Origin: an uncultured Prevotellaceae bacterium
GTDB lineage: Bacteria; Bacteroidota; Bacteroidia; Bacteroidales; Bacteroidaceae
Direction of reading: 5' to 3'
Assembly: GCA_947307015.1 (NCBI GenBank)
Contig: CAMZHV010000010.1
Coordinates: 1 to 64,000, forward strand
Length of the DNA stretch: 64,000 bases
The notes beneath the pieces are model-generated. The model was not told the origin of the DNA. It did no database searches and saw only the letters and a list, made by a program, of their open reading frames with translations. Of this stretch, positions 17,101-26,638 are shown one piece after another. Every line of letters begins with the position of its first letter. The first letter of the stretch is position 1. The translations under genes were made by a program, and so were the position numbers.

Positions 17101-20100
17101 TGACCCAGTAGCTCAGCGCCACGTATGTCCATTTCTCGGCAGGTATGATGTTCTCTGTGTCGTAGGTTTGGTCAGCGTCGCCGACGCGTGCTGCCAGACG
17201 GCCGCCGTCGTGCGTGAACAGCGCCAACGTATTGTCCTCGGTGCCCATGGAGATGATGGTGCCGTCGCTCTTGCGATATAACCAGAAGCCCACAGCGAAA
17301 TCGCTGTTGGACAGCTCGTAGACAGCCTCCGTGCGAACCTCATCGCCGTTCAGCTGCAGCGCCACGTCAGGGAATTGAGTGTTGAGGGCCACATTGTTCA
17401 TGTCGCCGTAGATGGTGAAATTGTCCGACTTGCTCAGCGAGTTGTTGTTCAGCTCCTCGTTGAAACGCACGTGCATGTTGTTGCGGAAGGTGTAGGTGAG
17501 TTGACCGTCCTCAGGACTGGGCATGCCCAGAACCTGCGGCCCGCGCGTATCCTGAGTCACCGTGATGGGTTCCGTTTCGTATGTCACGTCCTCATTGCCA
17601 TATTTGCCGAAGGTCTGAGCCTGTAGCTCATAGGTGCCATCCTCCAAGAACGAAACGGGTCGTCTGAACGTGCTGCTGTCCGGCAACTGCTCATATCCCA
17701 TTGTCCAGTCTCTGGAATCCCGGCTCCACTGCTTGATCATGCTCCAGGCATCGTTGCCCTTGCGGCGGTAGCGCAGTCGCAGCCCATGCAGTCCCTGGTC
17801 TTGAAGGTCGAGGTTATAGAAAGTGACCATGAGCCCATTGTTTTCCTTCATGTAAGCTTTGTTGAGCACAGTGTGGTCAACAGCCAGGTCGACATGTGCC
17901 GATGCTGGCACGAAGTGTACACGCAGCTTCACGGGATCACTTACTGCGCTGACATCGTTTTCGGACTTCAACACAATCCTGATGTCATCGTAGTCAACGA
18001 TGCTACGGTCGCTCTGCTTGACAATGAGCAGGAGCTCCACCGTCTCGTCGCCCTTCATCTTGATGCTGCGTCCTGCACGTCCGTTGCTTAGCGGGGTGCC
18101 GTCGATCAGCAGTGTGGCACCATTGGGGTTGCTGTCATCCTTGACCTCCAAGAGATAGGTACACTGGGCATTCGTCTCGCTGCCGTTGTGCAACTGCAGG
18201 GTGAAGCGCGCCTCGCCACCGGCAGGTACGTCGGTCTGTTCCGTAGAGCCCATCACTTTCAATTCGGGCAGTTCCACGCGCATAGTGCCCTCGTTGAGCT
18301 TGGTGCCCTTGGCATAATATTCCGTGTAGGTCTCTGGCTCGTAGGGGTTGACGGTCTGTCCGCCACGCGTGCGGAAGATGGGTCCCCAATTGTTGGGCGA
18401 GTTGTAGACATCGACGGAGAGGGCCGTACGCGGGTCACTGTCGCTCAGCGTCCACGACACACTCTTCGACTCGGTACGCGTGGTGTCCGTCTGATTCGTC
18501 ACGGACGTGCTGTTCTTCCACGTCATGATGCCGTAGGTGCCGGCAGCGTTGAAGAGGAAGCCCAACTTGGCGTCATCGTTGATACACCAATAGGTCTCGT
18601 CCTTCACCTGATGTGTGTTCTTGCGCTCTGTCTTGTTCACGTGCGTCACGCTGGTGCCGCCGCTGATGGAGTAGTTGCCGAGGAGGTTCTCGCTGTTTTC
18701 GAAGGCGCTGAGCTTGTCGGCCTCGTTCTGCGCGATCTTAGCCTCCCACGAACGGATCTGGTTGATGGCAAATTCCACTTCGTCGATGGCGCCTTCGTTG
18801 GTGCCGTCCCTCATAACGTAGCCTGGAAAGCCTTGACGTTCGCTGTACTTGCTGCCCCAGTATTCTTTGTCGCCATTGGCATGGCACCACTCGGGGTCAT
18901 CCTCCTTGTAGCTGGTGTAGTATGTCACCTGACCCGGAACGGTCGGTGAATTGGCCGGATCCCAGTGATTGCCGTCGACATGGATGAGGCGGTCTTTGAT
19001 CAGCGCCTTCCAGTTAGGAATGAGCACATCGATGATATATGCCTGCGTGTAACTGAATTGAGTGTCAAACGATTCGCTCACCGATACACCGTCCTTCTCT
19101 GCCAGTTTATAGCTGCCATCGCTCTGTTGATAGAAGCCCAGCAGACGTGCCTTGCTGAAGGTGAGGTTGGTGGAACGGCCGATGTAAGTGTCGTTGTATT
19201 CAGGAATAAACTGATTCTTGGGCAGGCTGTAAACCATCTTACTCGGCGTGGAAATCTTCTCGCTGACGGTGTAGGTGTCGTTGTAGTCGGTGATGTAGTC
19301 GCTGTCCTTGTGGCCGTCGTTGCGCGTGTTGGTGGTGTTGGCAACGACCTGTATTTTCGTCTTCTCCAAGAGTGAGAAGAAGCCTGTGGCAGGGCCGTAA
19401 TTGATTTCCCACGTCGGTGACAGGCTGACGTAGGCACCGCCGCCGAAGCTGCTGTCATGCACCAGCAACGAAGATTTGCTGTAGTTGTCGATGGTGGTGG
19501 TCTCCAAGGACGCTACGGATGTCGAGCCCGGCGGACGACGGATGATGTAGTCCACCTTGTCGGGGCCAGCGGTCATGAAATTGGTGCCCGTGGGTAGCGA
19601 ACCCAACAGAATCAAGTCCAGTGCTTCCGTCTTGGAATTCGGAGCCTCCCACATCGTGGTGCGACCATCGACCCGCACGCTGATGCTCAGGTTGCGGATA
19701 TGGCCCTCTGCCAGATTAGGCCAGCCGCCCTCGAATTCATAGAACACCGTGCCCGTGGAGTCAGGGACGATCTCGATATTGGGTGTATCATATTCCCCAC
19801 CGGCTTCCACTTCCTTGCCATCGACGAGCACCTTCTCGGCAAAGACCTGCGTCAGGATGCTCGCATCGTTCACGATGTGGATGACTGCGTCGCGCGGCAC
19901 CTCGGTGAACGTCTCGCCAGTGTCGAGGTTCTTGTAGTCCTCACCCACCTTGATGTCGAAGTCATAACGCTCACTCTGACAGAAGATGGGATGGCCGAAG
20001 ACATAGTTGTAGCCATTGCCGGTGTACGTCACAACCTGAAGGTCGTCAACGGTGTTCGTCAGCGTGGTCACGGGAACGGTCTCCTGTCCGAAGGCCCCGT

Positions 20101-23100
20101 TCTTCATGCCTTGCTGCGTCACGCTGATGCTGGGCGTGGCACGATATTGGCGAATCATCTTGGCTGCGTACTTGTATTTATATGCCGTATTATTGATGAG
20201 CAAGGAGTCGCAGGGCTGCTTGTCGCTGACGGTGTTGGTGGCATTGAGCACAGGCAGGTTCTGCGAGAAGATGGGCAGGTTGTCATAATCGCTGCCGCCA
20301 ACAAACTTGATGCTCTCCACCTGGTACTTCAACGGAGGCAACAGAGCGGAGAACTCGCCCGTCTCTTCGTCGGTCGTTATATATATATAATAGGTGTCGT
20401 CGTGGCTACCACCGGCACGGTAAGCTGTGCTCTTGATGTCCTCCGTGGCACTCTCCACGGGGATGGGCTGCGTGCCAAACGAGCCGTCGCCATGTTCATC
20501 GACGATATAGTTGAACGAGCATTGCGACTCGCGTCCCAGACTGAGCTTGATGGTGGCCTTGCCCAGACGGTTCTTGCTGGCACCGAAACTTAGGGGGGCA
20601 TCCTGGTCAGAGTAACCGCCGTTGATGCGGCCCGTGACGTTGACCAACGTGGAGTCGAAGAAGTTGACAATCTCAGCTTGCTTGAAGTCGTAGCTGGTGC
20701 CGTCGAGCGGGAATGACGTCAGACGATGCCCCTCTTTGAAGGCCTCGATCAGGTGTCTGCCGATGGGCACTGAGAGCTCGTACTCGCCATTGGTGTCCGT
20801 CATCACCATGCCGTCCCGGGTCTGCACGAAATTGCCGTCGATCTTGAACTGTATGCTGTCGGCAGGGATGTTGGTGTTGAGATAGGTGATCTTACCCTTC
20901 ACGGGGAACGACGACACATCGGTGAAGTCGTAGCTGTTGAGCGTCAGGTTGCCGCTGCCGATGAATCCGTTGCGCGACGTCGGAGAGAACTCGTGGATGC
21001 CGCGCGTGGGCGTCACAGTATATGTGGAACCCGAACCGATGAAGGGGATGCCTCGGATGATGTATTCGCCATTGGCATCGGTGACGGCATAGCGCGACAG
21101 CTGGGCGTCGACAGGAACGATGTTCGATACGCTGACATTGCTACCCACCTCGGCATGACGGCCATTGGGCATATCGTTGGAGTAAGAGGCATCGAATACA
21201 TAACGGCCAAGGCCTTCATCCATGGGCCAGTAGAGCTTCAAACCTCGCTCGCGACCGTTCAACAGACGATCGGCATAGGTGGCCTGCTCGTTTGGAGTCA
21301 AGACATGGTCGAACACGCGCACCTCCGTGATATTTCCACGGAAAGCTTGAGCCTCAGAGACACCTGTTGCACCACCCACGGAGAATGTCTGCACAGCTTC
21401 ATCGTCGCCCTGCACAGGAACCTCTGTCTGCGATGGCTTGTCGTTCACGAGGAAGGAGGCATAGCTGCCATCCTGGATTACCGTCAGCAACGAATAAGTG
21501 CCGAAGGGAATATACGCGTCGGTAGTGTGGTTCCCGTTTACTTGACTGACCATCAGCTGATAACCCTCATCGTTCTTGCTGCCCAAGACAAGGCGTCCCA
21601 CACCTGGAATCTCGCCGATGACAGCGCCCGCGCTGAGGTTGTCGTCAGGACGGATAAACAGCTGCACAGTGAAGGCTTTGTCGCTGCCGAACACCTTGGT
21701 CATCTCCTTCTGTTCCGCACTCCATGCGATGCCCGTCGATGCACCGTCGATGCGTTTGGAGAGACCCGTGATCACGTCATCGCCGTCGCCCGAACCACGA
21801 AGCGTCAGGCGCACATCCTCGACAGATGCGCCAGTGCCGTAGGTGATGCGACCTGAGACGACACCTCGTGCCTGGCAGAAGCCTACGTCGTGAAGGACAT
21901 TCTGGACGAGGGAGCCGGAATAGACCTCGATCTTGTACTCGTAGTAGTAACCGGGCTGTACGGTGTTGTCCTCGTAGGTGTAGAGCTCTGCCGTGCCTGT
22001 AGTGGTGTTGATCTGGATGAAATCGTCCTCGCTGTCAACATAGCGTCGCGAGATGACGTAGGTAGTATTGTCGGAACCAGCTTGACGAGCCTCCCATGTC
22101 AGACGGACTGTGCCCTCGTGGGTGCCCTTGGTGGCTGTGAAAGACTTCACCGACGAACCCTCGAGCATACCAGCGGTGAGCGGATCGCTCTGGAACAGCG
22201 AACGGCCCTCGTTTAGCGACAGACGTATCATATACTGGTAGCGAACGTTGGCGTTGGGCAGGTTGGCATCGGTGAACGACAGCTTGGCGCCTGCAGCGGG
22301 TTCGGCGTCGCCAGTGACTGTGCCGTACTCGCTCCACTCCACATCAGGAGAGGTGCGACGCATCACCTGGAACTTCACTGTCGACGAAGAAGTTGGCACA
22401 CGCGTGTACTGCCACTCCAGCTTCACCTTGTTTGGAACAGTGATGTCTTGTGCCAGACCGTAGATGCTCATGGTGGGTTTGGTGTACAGGATGTCCGATT
22501 CCACATAGCCTAACTTCTTCAGCAGAGCCTCGTCGGGGTTATTGAGCGAAGCGGCATTGATGCTGTTGCCGTCCCAATCCTTTGGCACATTCAGCACCAT
22601 ATATTTATAGTAGCTCTCCTGCTGCACACCATTGTCGCTGTAGCTCAACGACTGGTTGCTGCCTGCATTGGTGATCTTGCCACGTCGACTCCATGTGCCT
22701 GCGCCGACCGGTTTACCATTGGCATCTGTCTCCATGCGGTAGATATAGGGCGTGCATGTTAGGATGTTGCCGCTGGAGGTGTAGGCGTTCCACGAGAGGT
22801 CTGCCATCTTGTCGAACTGCCGGTAGTCCATGCGCAACGCGCTGGGCACGGGCACCACCTTGAACACGTTGGTGCTGTTGTAGGTGTAGGTATCTTTCCA
22901 GTAGCTGCCGTTGCCGGAATCCTTCAGACGATCCGTGGCCTCCACCTTCACATCGACCTGCTTGGGATTGCCCACAGACGCCGGAATGGTGACGGTGTAC
23001 TCCTTCTTCTGCAGCTTATCGCAACTGAAGGTTTCGGTCTGGCTTTCCGTCGAGTTATCTTGTTTTTTGTACGAGAAAGTCACCTTGTACGAACCCTCAT

Positions 23101-23779
23101 GGATGTGGAAATCGCTGAGCTTAGTGCTCACATCATTAGGCAGTTTAGGCACGGTGAACTTAATCTTGTCGGGACCTGTACGCTCCATCTGATAGTCCTT
23201 CGAGTTGAAGTGCGAGTAGTTCATCGTAGCGCTCAGTGTGGCGGTACCTAAGGTCATCTTGTAGGAACTGCCTCCGCTGTGCTTGTATTGATAGTAGAAC
23301 GTCCAACTTTGCCCTGCCATCGTTGCCGGATAGTAATAGTCGATGGAGGGTGTGCAGTAATGGTTGTCGCTACCCCACTTAGTGATCAGAAAGTCCTTTC
23401 CCCCAAATTCAATCTGCTGCTCAGGGGTGCCGTAGCCGTTGGTGAACCACGCTTTGGAGTTGGAGATGTCAATACGTGCATGCACCTTGCCGAAGGGATT
23501 GGAGTCGTCGCCTTCTTCTATGTACCAGATGTCCATCAGATACAGCTTCCTGCCAGCGCTGTTCACAGCGAAGATGGTGCCGTCGGACTTAGCGTAAGTG
23601 TTACTGCCATCGAGGTCGCAGAGGAATACCTTGAAAGTCACGTGATCCTTGCTGTTGCTCATAGAGAATTTGGTGGAATTTGTCATCCAGTCGGAGGCCA
23701 CTGCTGGTATACTGAATGTCAACAGCACAGCCATAAGCAGCCAGCTGCGCAGGTCATGGTGTTTAGTTAGTTTGTTCAT
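14135..23779 (-). CDS. Giant secreted LamG-domain surface protein, 3214 residues
   Basis: A signal peptide (SWLLMAVLLTFSIPAVAS) opens a 3214-residue protein. Visible parts in order: unassigned beta-rich region (30-400), FN3-like modules (about 430-650), a LamG/concanavalin-like domain (about 690-880, LKLYWPMDEGLGRYVFDASY), carboxypeptidase-regulatory-like repeats (VSGRITYGTGASVEDVRL; VKGKITYLNTNIP), a long unassigned middle, two more LamG domains (about 2130-2320 and 2340-2530, each with a GLxGYxxM strand), then Ig-like modules. The C-terminus ends VEWYTLSGIKLAKKPTLNG, VYIANGRKVVVK, a motif shared with two BspA-like genes in this window. This suggests common surface sorting or anchoring. No catalytic site is recognised, so adhesion or glycan binding is likely. 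Transcription probably continues from the peptide gene 57 nt upstream. Confidence 0.85.
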   Translation of the reverse strand: MNKLTKHHDLRSWLLMAVLLTFSIPAVASDWMTNSTKFSMSNSKDHVTFKVFLCDLDGSNTYAKSDGTIFAVNSAGRKLYLMDIWYIEEGDDSNPFGKVHARIDISNSKAWFTNGYGTPEQQIEFGGKDFLITKWGSDNHYCTPSIDYYYPATMAGQSWTFYYQYKHSGGSSYKMTLGTATLSATMNYSHFNSKDYQMERTGPDKIKFTVPKLPNDVSTKLSDFHIHEGSYKVTFSYKKQDNSTESQTETFSCDKLQKKEYTVTIPASVGNPKQVDVKVEATDRLKDSGNGSYWKDTYTYNSTNVFKVVPVPSALRMDYRQFDKMADLSWNAYTSSGNILTCTPYIYRMETDANGKPVGAGTWSRRGKITNAGSNQSLSYSDNGVQQESYYKYMVLNVPKDWDGNSINAASLNNPDEALLKKLGYVESDILYTKPTMSIYGLAQDITVPNKVKLEWQYTRVPTSSSTVKFQVMRRTSPDVEWSEYGTVTGDAEPAAGAKLSFTDANLPNANVRYQYMIRLSLNEGRSLFQSDPLTAGMLEGSSVKSFTATKGTHEGTVRLTWEARQAGSDNTTYVISRRYVDSEDDFIQINTTTGTAELYTYEDNTVQPGYYYEYKIEVYSGSLVQNVLHDVGFCQARGVVSGRITYGTGASVEDVRLTLRGSGDGDDVITGLSKRIDGASTGIAWSAEQKEMTKVFGSDKAFTVQLFIRPDDNLSAGAVIGEIPGVGRLVLGSKNDEGYQLMVSQVNGNHTTDAYIPFGTYSLLTVIQDGSYASFLVNDKPSQTEVPVQGDDEAVQTFSVGGATGVSEAQAFRGNITEVRVFDHVLTPNEQATYADRLLNGRERGLKLYWPMDEGLGRYVFDASYSNDMPNGRHAEVGSNVSVSNIVPVDAQLSRYAVTDANGEYIIRGIPFIGSGSTYTVTPTRGIHEFSPTSRNGFIGSGNLTLNSYDFTDVSSFPVKGKITYLNTNIPADSIQFKIDGNFVQTRDGMVMTDTNGEYELSVPIGRHLIEAFKEGHRLTSFPLDGTSYDFKQAEIVNFFDSTLVNVTGRINGGYSDQDAPLSFGASKNRLGKATIKLSLGRESQCSFNYIVDEHGDGSFGTQPIPVESATEDIKSTAYRAGGSHDDTYYIYITTDEETGEFSALLPPLKYQVESIKFVGGSDYDNLPIFSQNLPVLNATNTVSDKQPCDSLLINNTAYKYKYAAKMIRQYRATPSISVTQQGMKNGAFGQETVPVTTLTNTVDDLQVVTYTGNGYNYVFGHPIFCQSERYDFDIKVGEDYKNLDTGETFTEVPRDAVIHIVNDASILTQVFAEKVLVDGKEVEAGGEYDTPNIEIVPDSTGTVFYEFEGGWPNLAEGHIRNLSISVRVDGRTTMWEAPNSKTEALDLILLGSLPTGTNFMTAGPDKVDYIIRRPPGSTSVASLETTTIDNYSKSSLLVHDSSFGGGAYVSLSPTWEINYGPATGFFSLLEKTKIQVVANTTNTRNDGHKDSDYITDYNDTYTVSEKISTPSKMVYSLPKNQFIPEYNDTYIGRSTNLTFSKARLLGFYQQSDGSYKLAEKDGVSVSESFDTQFSYTQAYIIDVLIPNWKALIKDRLIHVDGNHWDPANSPTVPGQVTYYTSYKEDDPEWCHANGDKEYWGSKYSERQGFPGYVMRDGTNEGAIDEVEFAINQIRSWEAKIAQNEADKLSAFENSENLLGNYSISGGTSVTHVNKTERKNTHQVKDETYWCINDDAKLGFLFNAAGTYGIMTWKNSTSVTNQTDTTRTESKSVSWTLSDSDPRTALSVDVYNSPNNWGPIFRTRGGQTVNPYEPETYTEYYAKGTKLNEGTMRVELPELKVMGSTEQTDVPAGGEARFTLQLHNGSETNAQCTYLLEVKDDSNPNGATLLIDGTPLSNGRAGRSIKMKGDETVELLLIVKQSDRSIVDYDDIRIVLKSENDVSAVSDPVKLRVHFVPASAHVDLAVDHTVLNKAYMKENNGLMVTFYNLDLQDQGLHGLRLRYRRKGNDAWSMIKQWSRDSRDWTMGYEQLPDSSTFRRPVSFLEDGTYELQAQTFGKYGNEDVTYETEPITVTQDTRGPQVLGMPSPEDGQLTYTFRNNMHVRFNEELNNNSLSKSDNFTIYGDMNNVALNTQFPDVALQLNGDEVRTEAVYELSNSDFAVGFWLYRKSDGTIISMGTEDNTLALFTHDGGRLAARVGDADQTYDTENIIPAEKWTYVALSYWVKDEDNPDNRISMLFVNSDMASPEEVGRDVPANAFEAIGKLTIGGNGFVGMMHDLTLWNVKKSIDELYQTRSQLKASYTPGLIGYWRMNEGHGTTLTDKARSRDIVMADESWYINNSNLAAHLDGTQPLKVDISTFNPLKTDNFALEMWFRAERTENNASATLMQLPGVMTIRFLDSKMTMDITNHTSSNNGTLNETGDRIVLSDANYIDNVWHHFTLNVRRGTSAIFYIDGKAVKTLPESSIPVPSGSRLYVGGGSSDSDVKLLGDVDEVRIWSAALTSDVIDNRRYERLDNTYAGLVGYFPMESIGRTETGTVVSEFSTANMGQKDSQLALEGTPSQATTAPALLPGSQYMRLEDRQFNFTASKNEAYFSFPDDVLPLMDGNDFTVSVHNIKDEHGNNSEPVEWMFHTDFACVKWDSWHSVPINKHWSESMDVIVELHNTTGQPQSYEITGQPSWMEVSEPIGTLNEAKEITLTIKPTVPVGRYTEYLYVTDRYGMQRVAKLTIVVEGDEPEWAVDPDLYESNMTLTGQIYVGDKISEFTESKIAAFDDMGLCRGVAQPKYVSTRDAYFVDMIIYGAAATELSTGERDLTFRLYDASTGTVYPVVMVTVPNSSPSRTVTYAPDATIGSYNNPVVFRSTNDLMQNLDLARGWTWTSFYLQPASTAINDVLPKTSAAIRKFKNIKSKTAFAVANTDCTGFLGELEDLVPGQMYKIQVSSSTPFEVFGTTIDVTATTQTIYPNYNWIGSLSNTVMSVAEAFAELEPTKDDMVKTRTAMATYNGQGVWEGTLQNIVPGEGYIYLSKAQTAKTFHYPNKHTSSRSALMAPQQAPALTHYQPVDEHLYPDNMNIIAVVIDDGQRVEDAEVAAFVGGECRGAVTSRNGYYFLTILGDSNADINNPVELRVFDGTEEYYVGSVSFVSDAFYGTLDAPYEFNLDATGIDSIHVGDDNVEWYTLSGIKLAKKPTLNGVYIANGRKVVVKGEKYYHLK

Positions 23780-23836
23780 ATCGGTTAAATATTTAAAGCT
23801 TATTAATTCTGCGAATGTGTCTGTCTTCGTTTGATG

Positions 23837-24031
23837 CTAATCCCAGCTGTCCCAGTCAGTCCAACCAGACTGCTTAACCTCGGCCTGAGAGGCATCTACC
23901 TTCGTGGTGTTGGTTTGGATGAGACCCGTCTGTGTTGTAGGATCGTAAGTGTTACCTGGAGAGTCACATATCAATGATGTGCAGACGCTGATGGCCAGGC
24001 TTTGAGGCTTCGAATATCGTTTCTTTTCCAT
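23837..24031 (-). CDS. Small peptide with basic start and acidic Trp-rich end, 64 residues
   Basis: ATG 24031 starts MEKKRYSKPQSLAISVCTSL and the product ends GWTDWDSWD. A start at ATG 24040 is also possible. The MxKxYxxP-like N-terminus, hydrophobic middle and acidic, aromatic tail match a class of very small Prevotella/Bacteroides proteins that I know only as uncharacterised. It lies 13 nt after the BspA-like gene and 57 nt before the giant LamG protein. A comparable peptide gene (62831-63010) follows another BspA-like gene in the window, which supports its being a real gene. Its function is unknown. Confidence 0.6.
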   Translation of the reverse strand: MEKKRYSKPQSLAISVCTSLICDSPGNTYDPTTQTGLIQTNTTKVDASQAEVKQSGWTDWDSWD

Positions 24032-24044
24032 AACACTCATGTAA

Positions 24045-25118
24045 CTATTTGATGAATGTCTTTCGGCCATTTTGGATATAAACACCTTTTCGAGGCATAG
24101 AGACTTTACGCCCTGTGAGATCGTACATACCCGTAACATTAGTACCCTCCGTAACCACTTCAATGCCCGTTTCTAAGTCATCGAAGTTGAATGTCAACTG
24201 CCTCACGTTCATCGCATCCCATTCTGAAGTCAGAATCTGCAAATAAGCGCGATTGGCAGGTATTATGCCTCCTGATGTGGGGTGAAAAGCTCCTTGATAG
24301 AGGATGAGATTGGTTTTGTCGCCATCAGTAGCTTCGATAGTTGTGGGCTCTGTCACGCCGACAAGCATATTGGAAGAATACTCCTCCCCTTCATTTATAC
24401 GCTTCAAGTCGGCATACGTGGAAGTGCCAATGGCATTGTGAATGAGGACGCCTTGACCTGCAGTTACAACATATACACGCTTAATGTACACTTGTTTCGT
24501 CGCCTGTTGGTATTTCTGCGGTACATAAAAAAGCATATTGGAATTACCATCATCTTCGAATGTAGCGCTGCCACAAAACGTTGCCAGCTCACCACTAACA
24601 GTGAAGCGACCATAAACTGTAGCATTGCCGAACACTTGGTCGCTGACCAAAGCTGCTGGCATCTTCACACCTACCTTTTCCGTAAGAACAGCATTGATAT
24701 CCGTCCAATTGATAGTTGGAGCGACTTCATCGTGGAAACCTGCAATAACAACCTCTTCCAAATTACCTCTTGAAACGAGTGAGGCTAGCATATTTTTTAT
24801 GTTGGCTGCCGTCATGCCACTACCGGCATCGATGGAGATTAGAGATGAGTTCACATCACTCAGTACGTTCTCCTCGAACAGGGGATTGCCTCCGTCAATA
24901 GTCAATATCTGTACACGACCATTATAAAAAGCCCCGTCACTAACCGTCTCCACCGAGGCAGGTATGGTCAGTTCTGTGGCGGCCATACCATAAGCAGTCA
25001 AACCATCAATGGTCGTACCATTATTCTTATAAGTAAAACACTCTTGTGCCCCAACTCCTTGAGGCACAACGAGCATCAGCGCAGCAATCAGCAGAGCGTA
25101 TAATTGTCGTGTTTTCAT
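24045..25118 (-). CDS. BspA-like leucine-rich-repeat surface protein
   Basis: A 357-residue protein starting at ATG 25118 (MKTRQLYALL), with a signal peptide cleaved near GVGAQ. A start at 25145 is also open but overlaps the upstream gene. BspA-type (TpLRR) repeat words appear early: LTAYGMAATELTIPASVETV and SDGAFYNGRVQILTI. The C-terminal third is beta-rich and ends GMYDLTGRKVSMPRKGVYI, QNGRKTFIK, the motif also found in the giant LamG protein and the truncated gene at 63007. BspA-like proteins act in adhesion to host matrix or other bacteria. It starts 4 nt after the interrupted PTS gene and is followed 13 nt later by the 64-residue peptide gene. Confidence 0.82.
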   Translation of the reverse strand: MKTRQLYALLIAALMLVVPQGVGAQECFTYKNNGTTIDGLTAYGMAATELTIPASVETVSDGAFYNGRVQILTIDGGNPLFEENVLSDVNSSLISIDAGSGMTAANIKNMLASLVSRGNLEEVVIAGFHDEVAPTINWTDINAVLTEKVGVKMPAALVSDQVFGNATVYGRFTVSGELATFCGSATFEDDGNSNMLFYVPQKYQQATKQVYIKRVYVVTAGQGVLIHNAIGTSTYADLKRINEGEEYSSNMLVGVTEPTTIEATDGDKTNLILYQGAFHPTSGGIIPANRAYLQILTSEWDAMNVRQLTFNFDDLETGIEVVTEGTNVTGMYDLTGRKVSMPRKGVYIQNGRKTFIK

Positions 25119-25122
25119 AACA

Positions 25123-26499
25123 TTATGCTTTTTTCTCATCAGCAATAATGCGTTTGCGATTCACGAACATCATGACGAGGGTGAAGCCAGCGAGGAGGCC
25201 CATACCGATGTAGTCGAGGCTCTTGCAGGCACGGAAGATGACCCAACCGAACAAGGACGAACAGAAGTCGAGAGCACCCGCGAGGAAGCCGTCGGGCACG
25301 TGGGCTGCAGCATCTTGAGTAGCTTCATAGACCGAGGCTGCGGCAGCGGTGAAGTCGGCGCTCATGTCGGTGACGAAATACAGACCTACGATGAGGGCTA
25401 CGAGGCCGATGATGAAGGTTTTCACTACATTGTTCTTCGTGATGGGCAATACCACAGGGAAGAGGTAGAACATGCCTGCAAGCGAGGCCAACGGCAGGAA
25501 CTGGTTACCGGGAAGCACGACGGCGAGGAACAGCACAGTTGGGATGAGTAGGAGGCTGACGACCAGCGTCGTGGGATGTCCGATGACGAGGGCGGGGCTC
25601 ATGCCGATGTGTACCTTCTTGCCGTTGAACTTCTTCTCCACGACCTCCTTGGTCTTCTGGCTGATAGGCATCAAACCATCGATGAAGAGCTTGGTGATGC
25701 GGGGAATGAGTTCCATGACAGCACCCATGATGACGCCGAGCGAGAGGATTGTCTTGGCGGCATCGCCATTCCATTCCTTCACGCTGAGGGCTCCGATGAT
25801 GGCACCCACGATGACGCCGAGGATGAGCGGTTCACCCAGCACGCCGAACTTCTTCTTCAGTCCTTCGGCATCGATGTCGAGCTTCGAAAAGCCGGGAATC
25901 TTATCCAAGAGCCAGTTGATGGCAATGGCGAAAGGCACAAAACTCTGGCAGAAGGGCTGCGGGATGCTGATGCCGTCCAAGTCATAGTGCTTCTGGAACT
26001 TCTCTGCCGTGAGGTCGGCCATGACGAGCGTGAACATGTAGCAGATGATGGCAGCGAAATAACCCCATGCGAGGCTCTGATCTTTGACGAAATAGACGAC
26101 GGCGCCGATGAAGGCGAAGTGCCAGTAGTTCCACAGGTCGATGTTCACCGTGCGTGTGGTCTTCGTAATGACCATCAGGAAGTTAACACCTAAGCAGATG
26201 GGAATGATCAAGGCGCCCACGGCAGTGTTGTAGGCTACGGCGGCAGCGGCAGGCCAGCCCATGTCGAAGATGCCGAGCTGCAGCTCATAGATATCCGAAA
26301 TGTTCTTCAACGGGCCATTGAAGTTGGTCGTCAGCAACGCCGTGACGATGCCGAGTCCCACGAAACCGACACCCTCATAGTTGCCGCTCTGCAACGACTT
26401 TCCAAAATTTAGACAGATTCATAAGCCGATAATAGTAAATAGGATAGGCATCATGACAGATGCCCCGAGGGAAATGATGTAAGAGAATACTGCTTCCAT
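25123..26499 (-). pseudogene. Galactitol-type PTS IIC component, interrupted by an in-frame TGA
   Basis: From ATG 26499 the frame reads MEAVFSYIISLGASVMMPIL, then FTIIGL, then TGA at 26419-26421, and resumes in the same frame with ICLNFGKSLQSG and a long open frame to 25123. GatC-like IIC proteins run continuously across this point, so the stop is internal to the first membrane helices. The rest is an intact polytopic permease (GVGFVGLGIVTALLT; IGMSPALVIGHPTTLVVS). Either the gene is a fresh pseudogene, it restarts downstream (TTG 26394 is a weak candidate), or the base is wrong. No IIA, IIB, EI or HPr genes are near, as is usual for orphan copies in Bacteroidota. Confidence 0.8.
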
Positions 26500-26504
26500 G
26501 AGTA

Positions 26505-26637
26505 GACCCACCCCTCACCCTCCCTGTGAGGGAGGGAGTTGTTACCTTGGTGGGTGAAGGATTATAGATTATACATTAAGTTGTTATATTGCAAAAGTGA
26601 CCACTCCCTCCCTCACAGGGAGGGTGAGGGGTGGGTC
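26505..26637. repeat. Inverted pair of palindromic units, intergenic
   Basis: Two units face outward: GACCCACCCCTCACCCTCCC at 26505 and its near-perfect complement ending GAGGGTGAGGGGTGGGTC at 26637. Each has its own GGGAGGG/CCCTCCC stem around a GTGA-type loop. The pair begins one base after the stop of the coiled-coil gene and ends just before the PTS start, so it may act as a terminator or RNA-stability element. Confidence 0.88.
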
Positions 26638-26638
26638 T

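Noticed and set aside
26419..26421. TGA as a selenocysteine or reassigned codon in the PTS IIC gene
   Set aside because: Genes throughout the window use TGA as stop, no SECIS-like hairpin is obvious just after it, and PTS permeases have no selenocysteine role.
26505..26637. Inverted pair considered as an insertion sequence remnant or classical MITE
   Set aside because: There is no transposase fragment or clear target duplication, and each half is a complete palindromic unit that also occurs alone, which fits REP/BIME-type units better.
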